A DNA stretch of 64,000 bases, taken from NCBI RefSeq assembly GCF_032598905.1, contig NZ_CP122458.1, positions 3,224,001 to 3,288,000 on the forward strand, read 5' to 3'. The stretch's first letter is position 1. Every line of letters starts with the position of its first letter. The notes below the pieces were generated by a model. It searched no databases. It had not been told where the DNA came from and saw only the letters and a program-made list of their open reading frames with translations. This DNA comes from Streptomyces sp. 11x1 (GTDB lineage: Bacteria > Actinomycetota > Actinomycetes > Streptomycetales > Streptomycetaceae). Position numbers and translations under genes: made by a program. This document shows positions 32,550 to 41,587 of the stretch, one piece after another.

Positions 32550-33242
32550 CTAGCCGAGGATCCCGCGTTCGTACGCCTTCGCCACCGCCGCCGCCCGGTC
32601 CTTCACGCCCAGTTTGGCGTAGAGGTGCGTGAGGTGGGTCTTGACCGTGGCCTCGCTGATGAAGAGTTCGCGGGCGATCTCACGGTTGGCGGTGCCCCGG
32701 GCGACGAGTGTGAGGACCTCGCGCTCGCGGGCGGAGAGGGGCTCGTGGGCGGGGGCGCGCGGGGTGCGGACCGCCGCCACCAGACGGGAGGCGATCGCCG
32801 GGGAGAGGACGGTGCGGCCCTCGGCGGCCGCGCGGACCGCCGTGAACAACTCCTCGCGCGGCGCGTCCTTGAGGAGGTAGCCCGTCGCGCCCGCCTCGAT
32901 CGCCGGGAGGGTGTCGGAGTCGGTGTCGTACGTGGTGAGGACGAGGACCTTCGCGCGGGCCGCCCGGCGGGTCAGCTCACGGATGGCGTCCACGCCTCCC
33001 CCGCCCGGCATGCGCAGGTCCATCAGGACCACGTCGGGGTCGAGCGCGGCGACGAGTTCCACCGCCTCGACGCCGCCCGACGCCTCGCCGAGGACGGCGA
33101 AGCCGGGCGCGGACTCGAACATGCCGCGCAGACCGTCCCGTACGACGGGATGGTCGTCGACGATCAGCAGGGAGACGGGATTCTCCGGATGCGGATCCGG
33201 GGGTGGATGCGGGGGTGAATGCGGGTGCGCCTCGTCAGTCAT
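32550..33242 (-). CDS. NarL/LuxR-family response regulator
   Basis: 230 residues, ATG at 33242 overlapping the kinase stop by 8 nt. After a His/Pro-rich N-terminal tail (HPHSPPHPPPDPHP) the receiver has VDD at 28-30, phosphoacceptor Asp75 in VVLMDLRMP and the Lys of GYLLKDAPR. The output domain is LSAREREVLTLVARGTANREIARELFISEATVKTHLTHLYAKLG. Its cognate kinase gene carries a frameshift, so this regulator may be unphosphorylated, cross-talking or constitutive. The next minus-strand genes encode an ABC-2 exporter, probably its target. Confidence 0.92.
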   Translation of the reverse strand: MTDEAHPHSPPHPPPDPHPENPVSLLIVDDHPVVRDGLRGMFESAPGFAVLGEASGGVEAVELVAALDPDVVLMDLRMPGGGGVDAIRELTRRAARAKVLVLTTYDTDSDTLPAIEAGATGYLLKDAPREELFTAVRAAAEGRTVLSPAIASRLVAAVRTPRAPAHEPLSAREREVLTLVARGTANREIARELFISEATVKTHLTHLYAKLGVKDRAAAVAKAYERGILG

Positions 33243-34550
33243 GGCGGACCAACGGTACGCGAGCCGACAGGGCCGTGCCCTGGCCCGGCTCGGACTCGAC
33301 GGTGAGGGTGCCGGCGATGCGCTCGGCGCGGACCCGCATGCCGTCGAGTCCGAAGCCGCCGGTGCCGGTGCGCTCGGGGACGGCGAGGGGGTCGAACCCC
33401 CGGCCGTCGTCGCGGATGTCGAGGATGACCTCGTCGCCGAGGAAGGAGAGGGTGACGCCGACGCGGCCGGCGCGAGCGTGCCTGGCCGCGTTCGACAGGG
33501 CTTCCTGGGTGATGCGCAGGAGCGTCGCCGCGACCTCGTCGTGCAGCTGCTCCACCCCGCCGGTGACGATGAACTCGGCCCGTGCGCCCGTCCGTTCGCC
33601 CCATTCCGCGACCGTCTTCTTCAGCGCCTCGGGCAGCCCGTCGTGCTCCAGGGCGACCGGCGCGAGATTGTGCACCGCGCGGCGGGCCTCACCGAGGCTG
33701 TGGCGGGCCAGGTCCGAGGCGCGGGCGAGGTGGGTGCGGGCGACGGCGAGGTCGGGGGTGATCGCCACGACCTGGAGCTGGGCGATGATGCCGGTCGGCC
33801 CTGGGCGATGGTGTCGTGGATCTCGGCGGCCAGCCGCCGGCGTTCGTCGGCTACCCCGGCCTCCCGTGCCTGGACGAGGAGTTGGGCGTGCAGCGCGGCG
33901 TTCTCGTCGAGGGCCTGCTGGAGGGCGGCGTTGGTGCGTTCGAGTTCGGCGATGGTCGCCGTGCGCTCGCGGGTCCGCCGCTCCTCCTGCTCGGTGAGAT
34001 GGGCGATCACCATCTGCAGTCCGGAGTTGGCGGCCAGCAGGGCGGCGAAGACGGCCCAGCGGGCCGCCCCGTCCGGCGGCAGCCCGCCGGACTGCGCGCC
34101 CGCCACGGTGACCGCGGAGGCGAACAGCCCGAGCCGTCGCCATCGGCCCGGCAGTAGGTCCGCGTCCATGTAGCCGGTGGCGGCGTAGAACGCGAAGAAC
34201 GGGTTGATCCAGGTCAGGGCGAAGGCGATGGCCCAGCGTACGACGTAGTAGCCGGTCCCGGCCGGGGACGGGGTCAGGCAGCGGTGACCGGCCGGGCGGG
34301 GGCCCGACGGGTGGGTGCCGGTCAGGTAGGAGCCGGTCGGTGGGCGTCCGCCGCGGGTGACGTGCCACCACACCTGGAGCGCGACGGCGGCGACGATCAG
34401 GGCCCCGGCGACGTACCACTCGGTGGCATCCGCCATCAACTCGCCGGCGGCGAGGACGGCGAGGACGGCGCTGACGCCGAGCAGCCCGTAGGGCCCCCAG
34501 GGGTGGAACTGGTCCCAGCGCCGCTCGATCATCCGGTCCGCCGCGGTCAT
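33235..34550 (-). pseudogene. Sensor histidine kinase broken by a 1-nt deletion next to the phosphoacceptor
   Basis: An ATG at 34550 starts a kinase with four to five membrane helices (LLGVSAVLAVLAAGELM, YVAGALIVAAVALQVWWHV, YVVRWAIAFALTWINPFFAF) and a coiled linker leading to RRLAAEIHDTIAQG, phosphoacceptor His245. Right after GG in that motif the frame is lost: homologues read IAQGLTGIIAQLQ, and here one base (T of CTG) is missing between 33796 and 33797. The downstream frame recovers PTGIIAQLQVVAITPDL, the HATPase N-box QEALSNAARHARAGRV and GGFGLDGMRVRAERIAG, ending at 33235. As read, only a product of about 309 residues with 58 aberrant ones would form. A sequencing error cannot be excluded. 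Confidence 0.82.
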
Positions 34551-34579
34551 CTCCCCAGTCTGCACGGCCGGTGCCCCGC

Positions 34580-35371
34580 CTACTCCCATCGGAACCAGCG
34601 TGCGGCCGCGGCCGTGAGCAGCACCGTCCACGCCACCAGGACACCGAGGTGGTCCCAGCCGGGCCGGGCGCCCGCCGCCGCCTCGTTCAGTGCCTGCGCC
34701 GCCGCGCCGAACGGGGTGAGTCCGACGGACCGGGCCAGGACGTCCGGCATGGTCTGCACCGGCATCCACACACCCGCGCAGAACATCGCCGGGAAGAAGA
34801 CGGCGGAGCCGATCGCCGCCGAGATCCTCGTGGTGCGGGACAGCGCGCAGATCACGGCGCCGAGGGCGAGGGCGACCAGGACGGCCAGGAGGAGGGCCAC
34901 CGCGTAGCCGAAGGGCTGCTCGGGCAGCCGTACGTCGAAGGCGAGCCGGCCGACCGCCAGGGCGAGCAGCGCCGACACCAGGGCGGCACCTCCGTACAGG
35001 ACCATCTGTGCGGAGAGCAGGGCGGCGGGGCGGACCGGGGTCGTGGACATCCGGCGCAGGACGCCGCGTTCGCGGTAGCCGGTGAGGATCTGGGGCATCG
35101 CCTGGATCCCGCCGACGATCAGCCCGAGCAGCACACTCACGGGGACGTAGCCGTCGACCGGGCGCAGCCCGCCGAAGGCCGGGTCGGCCTCGCGGAAGGA
35201 CGGGATCGAGCCGAGGATCGCCAGCAGGACGGTCGGGAAGCCCAGGATCCAGAAGAGGCTGCCGGGCTCCCTGCGGAAAAGGCGGACCTCGCTCTTCAGT
35301 ACGGCGGTGTCGACGAGTGCGGTGCTCATGCCGCGGCGCCCTTCGCCACGGCGGTCGAGTGCGGTGCTCAT
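34580..35371 (-). CDS. ABC-2 type transporter permease
   Basis: 263 residues from an ATG at 35371; a second in-frame ATG at 35329 sits in a duplicated copy of the same start region, so a 249-residue form is equally possible. Six hydrophobic helices with the ABC-2 core RRMSTTPVRPAALLSAQMVLYG and, near the end, FFPAMFCAGVWMPVQTMPDVLARSVGLTPFGAAAQAL, typical of drug/lipid exporters. It overlaps the ATPase stop (ATGA). 29 bp separate it from the frameshifted kinase, forming one minus-strand unit ATPase-permease-kinase-regulator. Confidence 0.9.
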   Translation of the reverse strand: MSTALDRRGEGRRGMSTALVDTAVLKSEVRLFRREPGSLFWILGFPTVLLAILGSIPSFREADPAFGGLRPVDGYVPVSVLLGLIVGGIQAMPQILTGYRERGVLRRMSTTPVRPAALLSAQMVLYGGAALVSALLALAVGRLAFDVRLPEQPFGYAVALLLAVLVALALGAVICALSRTTRISAAIGSAVFFPAMFCAGVWMPVQTMPDVLARSVGLTPFGAAAQALNEAAAGARPGWDHLGVLVAWTVLLTAAAARWFRWE

Positions 35372-35387
35372 GCCGCCGCTCCCTTCG
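35314..35387. repeat. Direct repeat duplicating the permease start region
   Basis: cgagtgcggtgctcatgccg occurs at 35314 and 35355, extending to about 32 bp with two mismatches, 41 bp apart centre to centre. Each copy contains the ATPase-end/permease-start overlap, giving two candidate ATG codons and a 14-residue N-terminal insertion. Confidence 0.8.
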
Positions 35388-36363
35388 TCGGCTCTGTCCG
35401 GTGCGTGCCCTCGGTGCGGTGCCTGCCCTCGGTGCCGCGCGGCCGCGTCGTCTCGTCGGTGAGGTCGAGGAAGGCGTCGTCCAGCGTGGCGTCGGTGACC
35501 CGGAGTTGGTGGGCGGTGGTGTGGGTGCGGGCGAGGAGGGTGAGGACGGCGTTGACGGTCTCGTCGGTGCCGGAGAGGGTGACCCGGCCGTCCTTGTGCT
35601 CGACCGCCGCGAGCGCGGGCAACGCGTTCAGGTCACGGTCGTCCAGCGGGGCGGAGGGCGTGAAGCTGATGACGGTGGCGCCCGCCGAACGCCGGACGAG
35701 CCCGGCCGGGGTGTCCAGGGCGGCGACCCGGCCCTGGTCGATCACGGCGATCCGGTCGCACAACCGCTGCGCCTCCTCCATGAAGTGGGTCACGAGCAGG
35801 ACGGTCACCCCGCCCGCGCGGATGTCCTCGATCAGCTGCCAGGTGTCCCGGCGGGCGCGCGGGTCGAGGCCGGTGGTCAGCTCGTCCAGGACGACGATCC
35901 GGGGATCGCCGACGAGGGCGAGCGCGATGAACAGCCGCTGCTTCTGGCCACCGGAGAGCTTGGCGAACCGGGTGCCGAGCCTGGCCGTGAGGCCGAGGCG
36001 TTCGGCGAGCGGCCGCCAGTCCAGCGGGGCCGGGTAGAAGGCGGAGTACAGCTCCAGCGCCTCGCGCACGGTGAGTTTGGGCTGCAGCTCGCTCTCCTGG
36101 AGCTGCGCGCCGAGCAGCAGACGAGTGGCCCGGTGTTCGGTGACCGGGTCGAGGCCGGCGACCCGGACCCGGCCCGCGTCGGGCACGCGCAGGCCCTCGA
36201 CGCATTCGACGGTGGTGGTCTTGCCGGCGCCGTTCGGGCCGAGGATCCCGAAGATCTCGCCCTCCTCGACGGTGAAGGAGACACCGTCGACGACGGCGCG
36301 GCCGCCGTAGGTCTTGCGGAGGTCGGTGACCTCGATGACGGGTGTGGACGACGTGTGTGGCAT
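35368..36363 (-). CDS. ABC-2 type transporter ATP-binding protein (DrrA-like)
   Basis: 331 residues from an ATG at 36363 (MPHTSSTPVIEVTDLRKTYGG). Walker A GPNGAGKTTT, Q-loop GAQLQESEL, signature LSGGQKQRLFIALAL, Walker B IVVLDELTTGLD, H-loop LLVTHFMEEAQRLCD. The C-terminal 90 residues after the catalytic core contain a repeated RHRTEG/THRTEP tail. Partners the ABC-2 permease overlapping its stop. DrrA-type systems export lipophilic drugs; the substrate is not deducible. Confidence 0.92.
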   Translation of the reverse strand: MPHTSSTPVIEVTDLRKTYGGRAVVDGVSFTVEEGEIFGILGPNGAGKTTTVECVEGLRVPDAGRVRVAGLDPVTEHRATRLLLGAQLQESELQPKLTVREALELYSAFYPAPLDWRPLAERLGLTARLGTRFAKLSGGQKQRLFIALALVGDPRIVVLDELTTGLDPRARRDTWQLIEDIRAGGVTVLLVTHFMEEAQRLCDRIAVIDQGRVAALDTPAGLVRRSAGATVISFTPSAPLDDRDLNALPALAAVEHKDGRVTLSGTDETVNAVLTLLARTHTTAHQLRVTDATLDDAFLDLTDETTRPRGTEGRHRTEGTHRTEPTKGAAA

Positions 36364-36560
36364 GTGCCGAGAATCCCGGCGGGACCCGGGCGCGCGCATC
36401 GGCCATCGCGCTCGAACGGGCATCAGCCGATCGGTCGATGCGCCGGTACGACCCGCTCCGACCTGCCCGTACGCTCCTCCGGCGGCGCGGGTCGCGGGAC
36501 GCTCGGCGGATCGTCGTAGGACTCACGACCGATGGAGGTCCGGCCAAAACTCGGTGGGCG

Positions 36561-36583
36561 TTGTCAGTGGCTATCCGTAGGCT
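36561..36583 (+). promoter_or_regulatory. PafBC / RecA-NDp-type DNA-damage promoter
   Basis: ttgtcagtg, exactly 8 nt, then taggct matches the actinobacterial RecA-independent DNA-damage motif TTGTCRGTG-N8-TAnnnT at every fixed position. With the -10 at 36578-36583 transcription would begin at about 36590, so the ATG at 36592 is leaderless or nearly so; no ribosome site is present, consistent with that. Confidence 0.78.
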
Positions 36584-36591
36584 CGCTGCTG

Positions 36592-38568
36592 ATGCCCACG
36601 ACACGTGCCACCGCAGAGGAACCCGACCGGACCGAGGAACCAGGGGCGGCCTCCGAGCCCGCGGACGCCGAGCGGGCTGAGTCCTGGCCCGCGGAACCCG
36701 AGTGGGCCGAGCCGCCCGCGAAGGCCCCGGGACGCTCCGCCGTACGTACGCTGCTGCGGCTGTGGCCGTATGTGCGGCCCGTGCGGGTGCGGCTGTCCGT
36801 CGCCGCGGTGGTCGCGATCGTCGCCTCCCTCGTGGGCCTGTTCATCCCGCTGGTCCTGAAGTGGATGGTGGACGGCCCGGTCGCCGACCGGGACCCGGCG
36901 GGCGTGTGGCTCGGCGCGCTGTACCTGCTGCTCCTCGGGCTCACCGAGGCCCTGCTGTTCGGCCTGCGGCGCTGGCTCGTGGCGCGGCCCCTCGCGGGGG
37001 TCGAAGCGTCGATGCGCGCGGATCTCTACCGCCATCTGCAACGCCTCCCGGTCGCCTTCCACGACCGCTGGGCCTCCGGTCAGCTCCTCTCGCGCGGGAC
37101 GACCGATCTGATGCTGCTGCGGATGTTCCTCGCCTTCCCGCTGACGTTCCTGCTGGTCAACGCGGTCACCATCGTGGTCGGCGTGATCATCATGCTCGCC
37201 CAGGACTGGACCTTGGGGCTCGTCATCCTCGGGCCCGTCGTACCGGTGATCGTGACCTGCGTCGTCTTCGAGCGGAAGTACAACTCCGTCGCGCGCCTCG
37301 CGCAGGACCAGGTCGGCGACCTGACGACGGTCGTCGAGGAGAGCGTCCTCGGGATCCGCATCATCAAGGGGTTCGGGCGGCACCGCAGCCAGGCGCGCGC
37401 GTTCCGCGAGCTCTCCCGGACCCTGCGCGGCACGGAACTGCGCAAGGCCCGCCTGCTGTCGGTGATCTGGGGCGTCATCATCACGCTCCCCGAGATCGCG
37501 ATCGGCGCGGCCCTCGTCCTCGGCGTCGTCCAGGTCGCCGACGGCGTGCTGTCGGCGGGCACCCTGGTCGCCTTCCTGTCCACCGCGCTCGCGCTGCGCT
37601 GGCCCGTCGACTCCATCGGCTTCCTGCTGGCGATGAGCCAGGAGGCGGCGACGGCGACGGAGCGGTACTTCGAGGTGATGGACGAGGAGCCGGAGTCCGG
37701 CGACCCCAAGGGGTCCGGTGCCCCGGCGCTCCGCCCGGCCGGGGACGGCGGGACCGGGTACGGGTACGGGTACGGGGACGGGGAGGACAGGGCCAGGGAG
37801 GACGGGGCCGGGAACGGCGGAGACGGCGGGCTCCGGTTCCACGGCGTCACCTTCCGCTACCCCGACGCCGCTCCCGGCAGCGCCCCCACCCTCGACCGCA
37901 TCGACCTGCACATCCGGCCGGGCGAGTCGATGGCCCTGGTCGGTGCCACCGGCTCCGGCAAGACCACCCTCACCGCCCTCGTCCCCCGCCTGCACGAGGT
38001 CACCTCCGGCCGCATCACCCTGGACGGCGAGGACATCGCCACGATGCCGAGGGACGCGCTGCGCGGCCTGGTCGCCGTGGCCTTCGAGGAACCCACCCTG
38101 TTCTCCGCCACCGTCGGCGAGAACGTGCTGATGGGCGCCCCGCCGGACGCGGGCGGGACCGAGCTGGACCGGGCCCTGGCCATCGCCCAGGCGGAGTTCG
38201 CGCACGCGCTCCCGCAGGGCACGGCCACCCAGGTGGGCGAGCAGGGCCTCAGCCTCTCCGGCGGCCAGCGGCAGCGCCTGGCGCTCGCGCGGGCGGTGGT
38301 CGGCAGACCCCGCTTCCTCGTCCTCGACGACCCGCTGTCGGCGCTGGACGTGCACACGGAGGCCGCGGTGGAGGCCGCGCTGCGCCGGGTGCTCGCGGAG
38401 ACGACCGCGCTGATCGTGGCGCACCGCCCGTCGACCGTACTGCTCGCCGACCGGGTCGCCCTGCTCTCCGGCGGCCGGGTCACGGCCGTGGGCACCCACC
38501 AGGAACTGCTGCGCACGAACACCGAGTACGCCCATCTGATGTCCGGCACCGAGGAGGACGAGCGATGA
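36592..38568 (+). CDS. Heterodimeric ABC exporter, subunit A (LSGGQ donor)
   Basis: 658 residues from a probably leaderless ATG at 36592. A Glu/Ala/Pro-rich N-terminal 45 residues precede six membrane helices and the exporter fold. The linker to the NBD is a Gly/Tyr microsatellite (GTGYGYGYGDG). NBD: Walker A GATGSGKTT, signature [17 protein letters not shown], Walker B VLDDPLSALD, H-loop IVAHRPSTV. The catalytic Glu after Walker B is Asp (DD), as in the degenerate half of heterodimeric exporters. Partner overlaps its stop. The upstream PafBC-type motif suggests induction by DNA damage, so a role in exporting genotoxic compounds is plausible inference. Confidence 0.92.
   Translation: MPTTRATAEEPDRTEEPGAASEPADAERAESWPAEPEWAEPPAKAPGRSAVRTLLRLWPYVRPVRVRLSVAAVVAIVASLVGLFIPLVLKWMVDGPVADRDPAGVWLGALYLLLLGLTEALLFGLRRWLVARPLAGVEASMRADLYRHLQRLPVAFHDRWASGQLLSRGTTDLMLLRMFLAFPLTFLLVNAVTIVVGVIIMLAQDWTLGLVILGPVVPVIVTCVVFERKYNSVARLAQDQVGDLTTVVEESVLGIRIIKGFGRHRSQARAFRELSRTLRGTELRKARLLSVIWGVIITLPEIAIGAALVLGVVQVADGVLSAGTLVAFLSTALALRWPVDSIGFLLAMSQEAATATERYFEVMDEEPESGDPKGSGAPALRPAGDGGTGYGYGYGDGEDRAREDGAGNGGDGGLRFHGVTFRYPDAAPGSAPTLDRIDLHIRPGESMALVGATGSGKTTLTALVPRLHEVTSGRITLDGEDIATMPRDALRGLVAVAFEEPTLFSATVGENVLMGAPPDAGGTELDRALAIAQAEFAHALPQGTATQVGEQGLSLSGGQRQRLALARAVVGRPRFLVLDDPLSALDVHTEAAVEAALRRVLAETTALIVAHRPSTVLLADRVALLSGGRVTAVGTHQELLRTNTEYAHLMSGTEEDER
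37751..37786 (+). repeat. Hexanucleotide microsatellite in exporter linker
   Basis: ggaccg, three ggtacg units, gggacg and gggagg lie head to tail, encoding a Gly-Tyr repeat between membrane domain and ATPase. Copy number could vary between strains without shifting the frame. Confidence 0.75.
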
Positions 38569-40739
38569 CGGCGCCCCTGACCACCGCGCCGAACAAGGAA
38601 CCGAACGAGGAGCCGGACGACGTGTCGACCGGGGAACCCAACGGTGATCCGGGCGGTGAACCGAGCGCGGTGCCGAGCGATGATCGACGCGCGGTGCCGA
38701 GCGATGATCCGCGCGCAGTTTCGAGCGGAGCGTCGGGCGCAGTGTCGGGCAGCGAGGCGAACGGGCATCCGGCGGGGCGTTCGGGCACGGTGACGTCCCT
38801 GGAGAAGTCGCCCGAAGGCGACCGGCCGACCCCCGCGCCCGACGGCGACCGGCCCACCACCGCGCCCGACGGCGACCTGTCCGCCCCTCCCGGGGGCGCG
38901 GCCCCCACGCACCGGGCTCCTGCATCCGCCGCCGCCCCCGCCCCCGCCGAAGACCCGTTCGACCACGACGACCTCCCCACTCCCCCGGGCGCCACCCTCG
39001 CCCTGCTGCGCTCCCTGCTCGCGCCGATGCGGACCCGGGTGATCGTGGCGAGTGTGCTGCTCCTGCTCCAGCAGGCCGCCGTGCAGGCGGGCCCGCTGCT
39101 GGTGGCGTACGCCATCGACAGTGCCGTACCGGCACTGCGGGACGGCCGGCACGGGCCGCTGATCGCGGTGGCGGCCGGTTATCTGGCGTGCGCGCTGGCG
39201 GCCGGCGGACTGCAGTACCTGTTCATCGGGGCGTCCGCGCGGGTGAACCAGGACGTGCTGCTGGATCTGCGCGGCCGGATCTTCCGGCACGCGCAGGCAC
39301 TGAGCATCGACTTCCACGAGCGGTACACCTCGGGTCGGCTGATCTCCCGGTCCACCACGGACGTCGAGTCGCTGCGCGAACTGCTCAACGAGGGGCTCCA
39401 GGAACTCATCGGGGTGATCCTCGCCTTCGTCTACATCTCGGCGATGCTGCTCTGGCTCGACCTGGGCCTCGGCGCGGCGGCGCTGGCGTCGTTCGTACCG
39501 CTGTACGGGTTCGTGCGGATGTACCAGCGGCGCGCGGCGAGCGTCTACACGGCCCGGTCCAGCGCGATCGCCGCGGTGATCGTGAAGTTCGCGGAGACGA
39601 TGAACGGGATCCGTCCGGTGCGGGCGTTCCGCCGGGAGGCCGCGAACGACGCCGAGTTCAGCGCGCTGAACCGGCACCACGAGCGCAAGAACGGCGACGC
39701 GATCCTGGAGATGGCCCGCTATGTGGTCTGCTCCCGGGTGGTCGCCAACATCACGGTCGCGGCGATCGTACTGTGGAGCGCGTACCGGGTGGCGTCGGAG
39801 ACACTGGCGCTGGGTGTGCTGGCGGCCGCGGTGCTGTATCTGCGGCGGCTGTACGACCCGATCGACCGGCTCGGCATGTTCCTCAACTCGTACCAGTCGG
39901 CCGCGGCCTCGCTGGAGAAGATCGCCGGGCTGCTGGCCCAGGCCCCGTCGGTCCCGGAGCCCGCCGAGCCGAGGGAACTGCCGGTGCCGGACCGTGAACT
40001 CCCCGGCCGGGAGGTCGTGTTCGACGACGTACGGTTCGCGTACCGCACCGGCGGCGAGGTCCTGCCCCGTTTCGACCTCACCCTCGCGGCAGGCAGCACG
40101 GTGGCGGTGGTCGGCTCCACCGGCGCCGGGAAGTCGACCCTCGCCAAGCTGGTGGCCCGCTTCTACGACCCCTCGTCCGGGCGGGTCCTGCTGGACGGTG
40201 TCGATCTGCGCGACCTCTCGGTGCCCGAGCTGCGGCGCGGGGTGATCATGGTGACGCAGGAGTCGTTCCTGTTCTCCGGCACGGTCGCCGAGAACATCGC
40301 CATCGGCAGCCCCGACGCGGGCCGCGAGGAGATCGAACGCGCCGCGAAGGCCATCGGCGCGCATGACTTCATCACCGCGCTGCCCGACGGCTACGACACC
40401 GACGTACGCAAGCGGGGTGGCCGTATCTCCGCCGGTCAGCGTCAACTCGTGGCGTTCGCACGGGCGTTGCTGGCCGACCCGGCCGTCCTCATCCTGGACG
40501 AGGCGACCAGTTCGCTCGACATCCCCGGCGAACGGGCGGTCCAGCGCGCGATGGCGACGGTGCTGCGCGGGCGTACGGCCGTGGTGATCGCGCACCGCCT
40601 CTCCACGGTCGAGATCGCCGACCGGGTCCTGGTGATGGAACACGGCCGCGTCGTGGAGGACGGCACCCCGGCGGACCTGATCGCAGGCAAGGGCCGCTTC
40701 GCGGACCTGCACCGGGCCTGGCGGGACAGCTTGGCGTGA
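38565..40739 (+). CDS. Heterodimeric ABC exporter, subunit B (catalytic Glu)
   Basis: 724 residues, ATG overlapping the subunit-A stop with gaggagg upstream. The first 130 residues are a disordered, repeat-like extension (PSDDRRAVPSDDPRAVSS; DGDRPTPAPDGDRPTTAPDGDL) not found in most exporters. The membrane domain is followed by an NBD with Walker A GSTGAGKST, signature RISAGQRQLVAFARALL (Ala for Gly), Walker B LILDEATSSLD with the catalytic Glu, and H-loop VIAHRLSTV. Combined with subunit A, one ATP site is consensus (B Walker boxes plus A LSGGQ) and the other is degenerate. Confidence 0.92.
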   Translation: MTAPLTTAPNKEPNEEPDDVSTGEPNGDPGGEPSAVPSDDRRAVPSDDPRAVSSGASGAVSGSEANGHPAGRSGTVTSLEKSPEGDRPTPAPDGDRPTTAPDGDLSAPPGGAAPTHRAPASAAAPAPAEDPFDHDDLPTPPGATLALLRSLLAPMRTRVIVASVLLLLQQAAVQAGPLLVAYAIDSAVPALRDGRHGPLIAVAAGYLACALAAGGLQYLFIGASARVNQDVLLDLRGRIFRHAQALSIDFHERYTSGRLISRSTTDVESLRELLNEGLQELIGVILAFVYISAMLLWLDLGLGAAALASFVPLYGFVRMYQRRAASVYTARSSAIAAVIVKFAETMNGIRPVRAFRREAANDAEFSALNRHHERKNGDAILEMARYVVCSRVVANITVAAIVLWSAYRVASETLALGVLAAAVLYLRRLYDPIDRLGMFLNSYQSAAASLEKIAGLLAQAPSVPEPAEPRELPVPDRELPGREVVFDDVRFAYRTGGEVLPRFDLTLAAGSTVAVVGSTGAGKSTLAKLVARFYDPSSGRVLLDGVDLRDLSVPELRRGVIMVTQESFLFSGTVAENIAIGSPDAGREEIERAAKAIGAHDFITALPDGYDTDVRKRGGRISAGQRQLVAFARALLADPAVLILDEATSSLDIPGERAVQRAMATVLRGRTAVVIAHRLSTVEIADRVLVMEHGRVVEDGTPADLIAGKGRFADLHRAWRDSLA

Positions 40740-40849
40740 CGCCCCCTGCAGGACGCGGACGCTCGATCCGGGATGGCGCGATCGGTGCGCGCGGTCCTCG
40801 GAGCACGCGGGTGCGGACCGGCTCTCCCCGTCCGATGGGGGGCAGCGGG

Positions 40850-41503
40850 TCAGTCCCGCACAGGCGACGACGACACGCGAGGCACCGCGGAGTTGGGGTC
40901 GAAGCCGGCGAAGACCAGGCCGATGACGAAACCCGCCACTTCCTCCAGCTGGCGGACGCGATCGAGCGCCCCGAGGATCGCCGGAGTCCCGCCGACGTCA
41001 CGTGCCAACTCGCCGACGACACGCAGTGCCGCGGGATCGTCGCCGCACATCGCCACGGTCACGACGGCCCGGTCACAGCCGGGAACGCTCGTCCACTGAC
41101 CGGCGGGAAAGAGATGGAAGGCCTTGACGACATGAGCCCCCGGAGCGAGCCCGGCGATCCGCCTCGCCATCGACTCGCCGTGCTCGGTGAGCAGTTCGCC
41201 GACTCCATGCGCGACGGCGTTCGTGGGATCGATCAACGGCGTCCCCGCAAGCAGACCTTCGGCCGCGCCCGCCAGTCCCAGCATGTCCTCGACGCCGTCC
41301 CAGGACACGGCGAGCAGCACCGCGTCGCGCCCGATGACCGCCTCGCGCGGCGCCACGGAGTGCACTCCGTGGCCCAGTCGCTCGGCGAGCTTCTCCGCCT
41401 TGCCCTGCGACCGCCCGCCGATCGCCACGTCGTGCCCGGCGCGGGCCCAGCCCTCGCCCAGGGCCGCCGCCAATGTCCCCGTTCCCAGGATCCCGATGCG
41501 CAT
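40850..41503 (-). CDS. NADP oxidoreductase, coenzyme F420-dependent family
   Basis: 217 residues, ATG at 41503. N-terminal Rossmann fold with GILGTGTLAAALGEGWARAGHDVAIGGRS (GxGxxA and a GGRS phosphate-binding turn typical of NADP use) and LIDPTNAVAHG. HVVKAFHLFPAGQW and the C-terminal helix LRQLEEVAGFVIGLVFAGFDPNSAVP complete the family pattern. Members reduce F420 or use NADPH with unrelated substrates, so the reaction is uncertain. Divergent from an HxlR regulator across an 84-bp region with a perfect palindrome. Confidence 0.85.
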   Translation of the reverse strand: MRIGILGTGTLAAALGEGWARAGHDVAIGGRSQGKAEKLAERLGHGVHSVAPREAVIGRDAVLLAVSWDGVEDMLGLAGAAEGLLAGTPLIDPTNAVAHGVGELLTEHGESMARRIAGLAPGAHVVKAFHLFPAGQWTSVPGCDRAVVTVAMCGDDPAALRVVGELARDVGGTPAILGALDRVRQLEEVAGFVIGLVFAGFDPNSAVPRVSSSPVRD

Positions 41504-41554
41504 CGTCGCTTCCTCTCATGTGGCGGTCGAATGGGCAGTCACGTTAGGCAAGGC

Positions 41555-41578
41555 GTCACGCACCGATCGGTGCGTGAC
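41555..41578. promoter_or_regulatory. Perfect 24-bp palindrome, probable HxlR operator
   Basis: gtcacgcaccga and tcggtgcgtgac are exact reverse complements without spacer. It lies in the 84-bp divergent region between the oxidoreductase (41503) and the HxlR gene (41588), well placed to control both. Confidence 0.85.
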
Positions 41579-41587
41579 GATCGCGCG

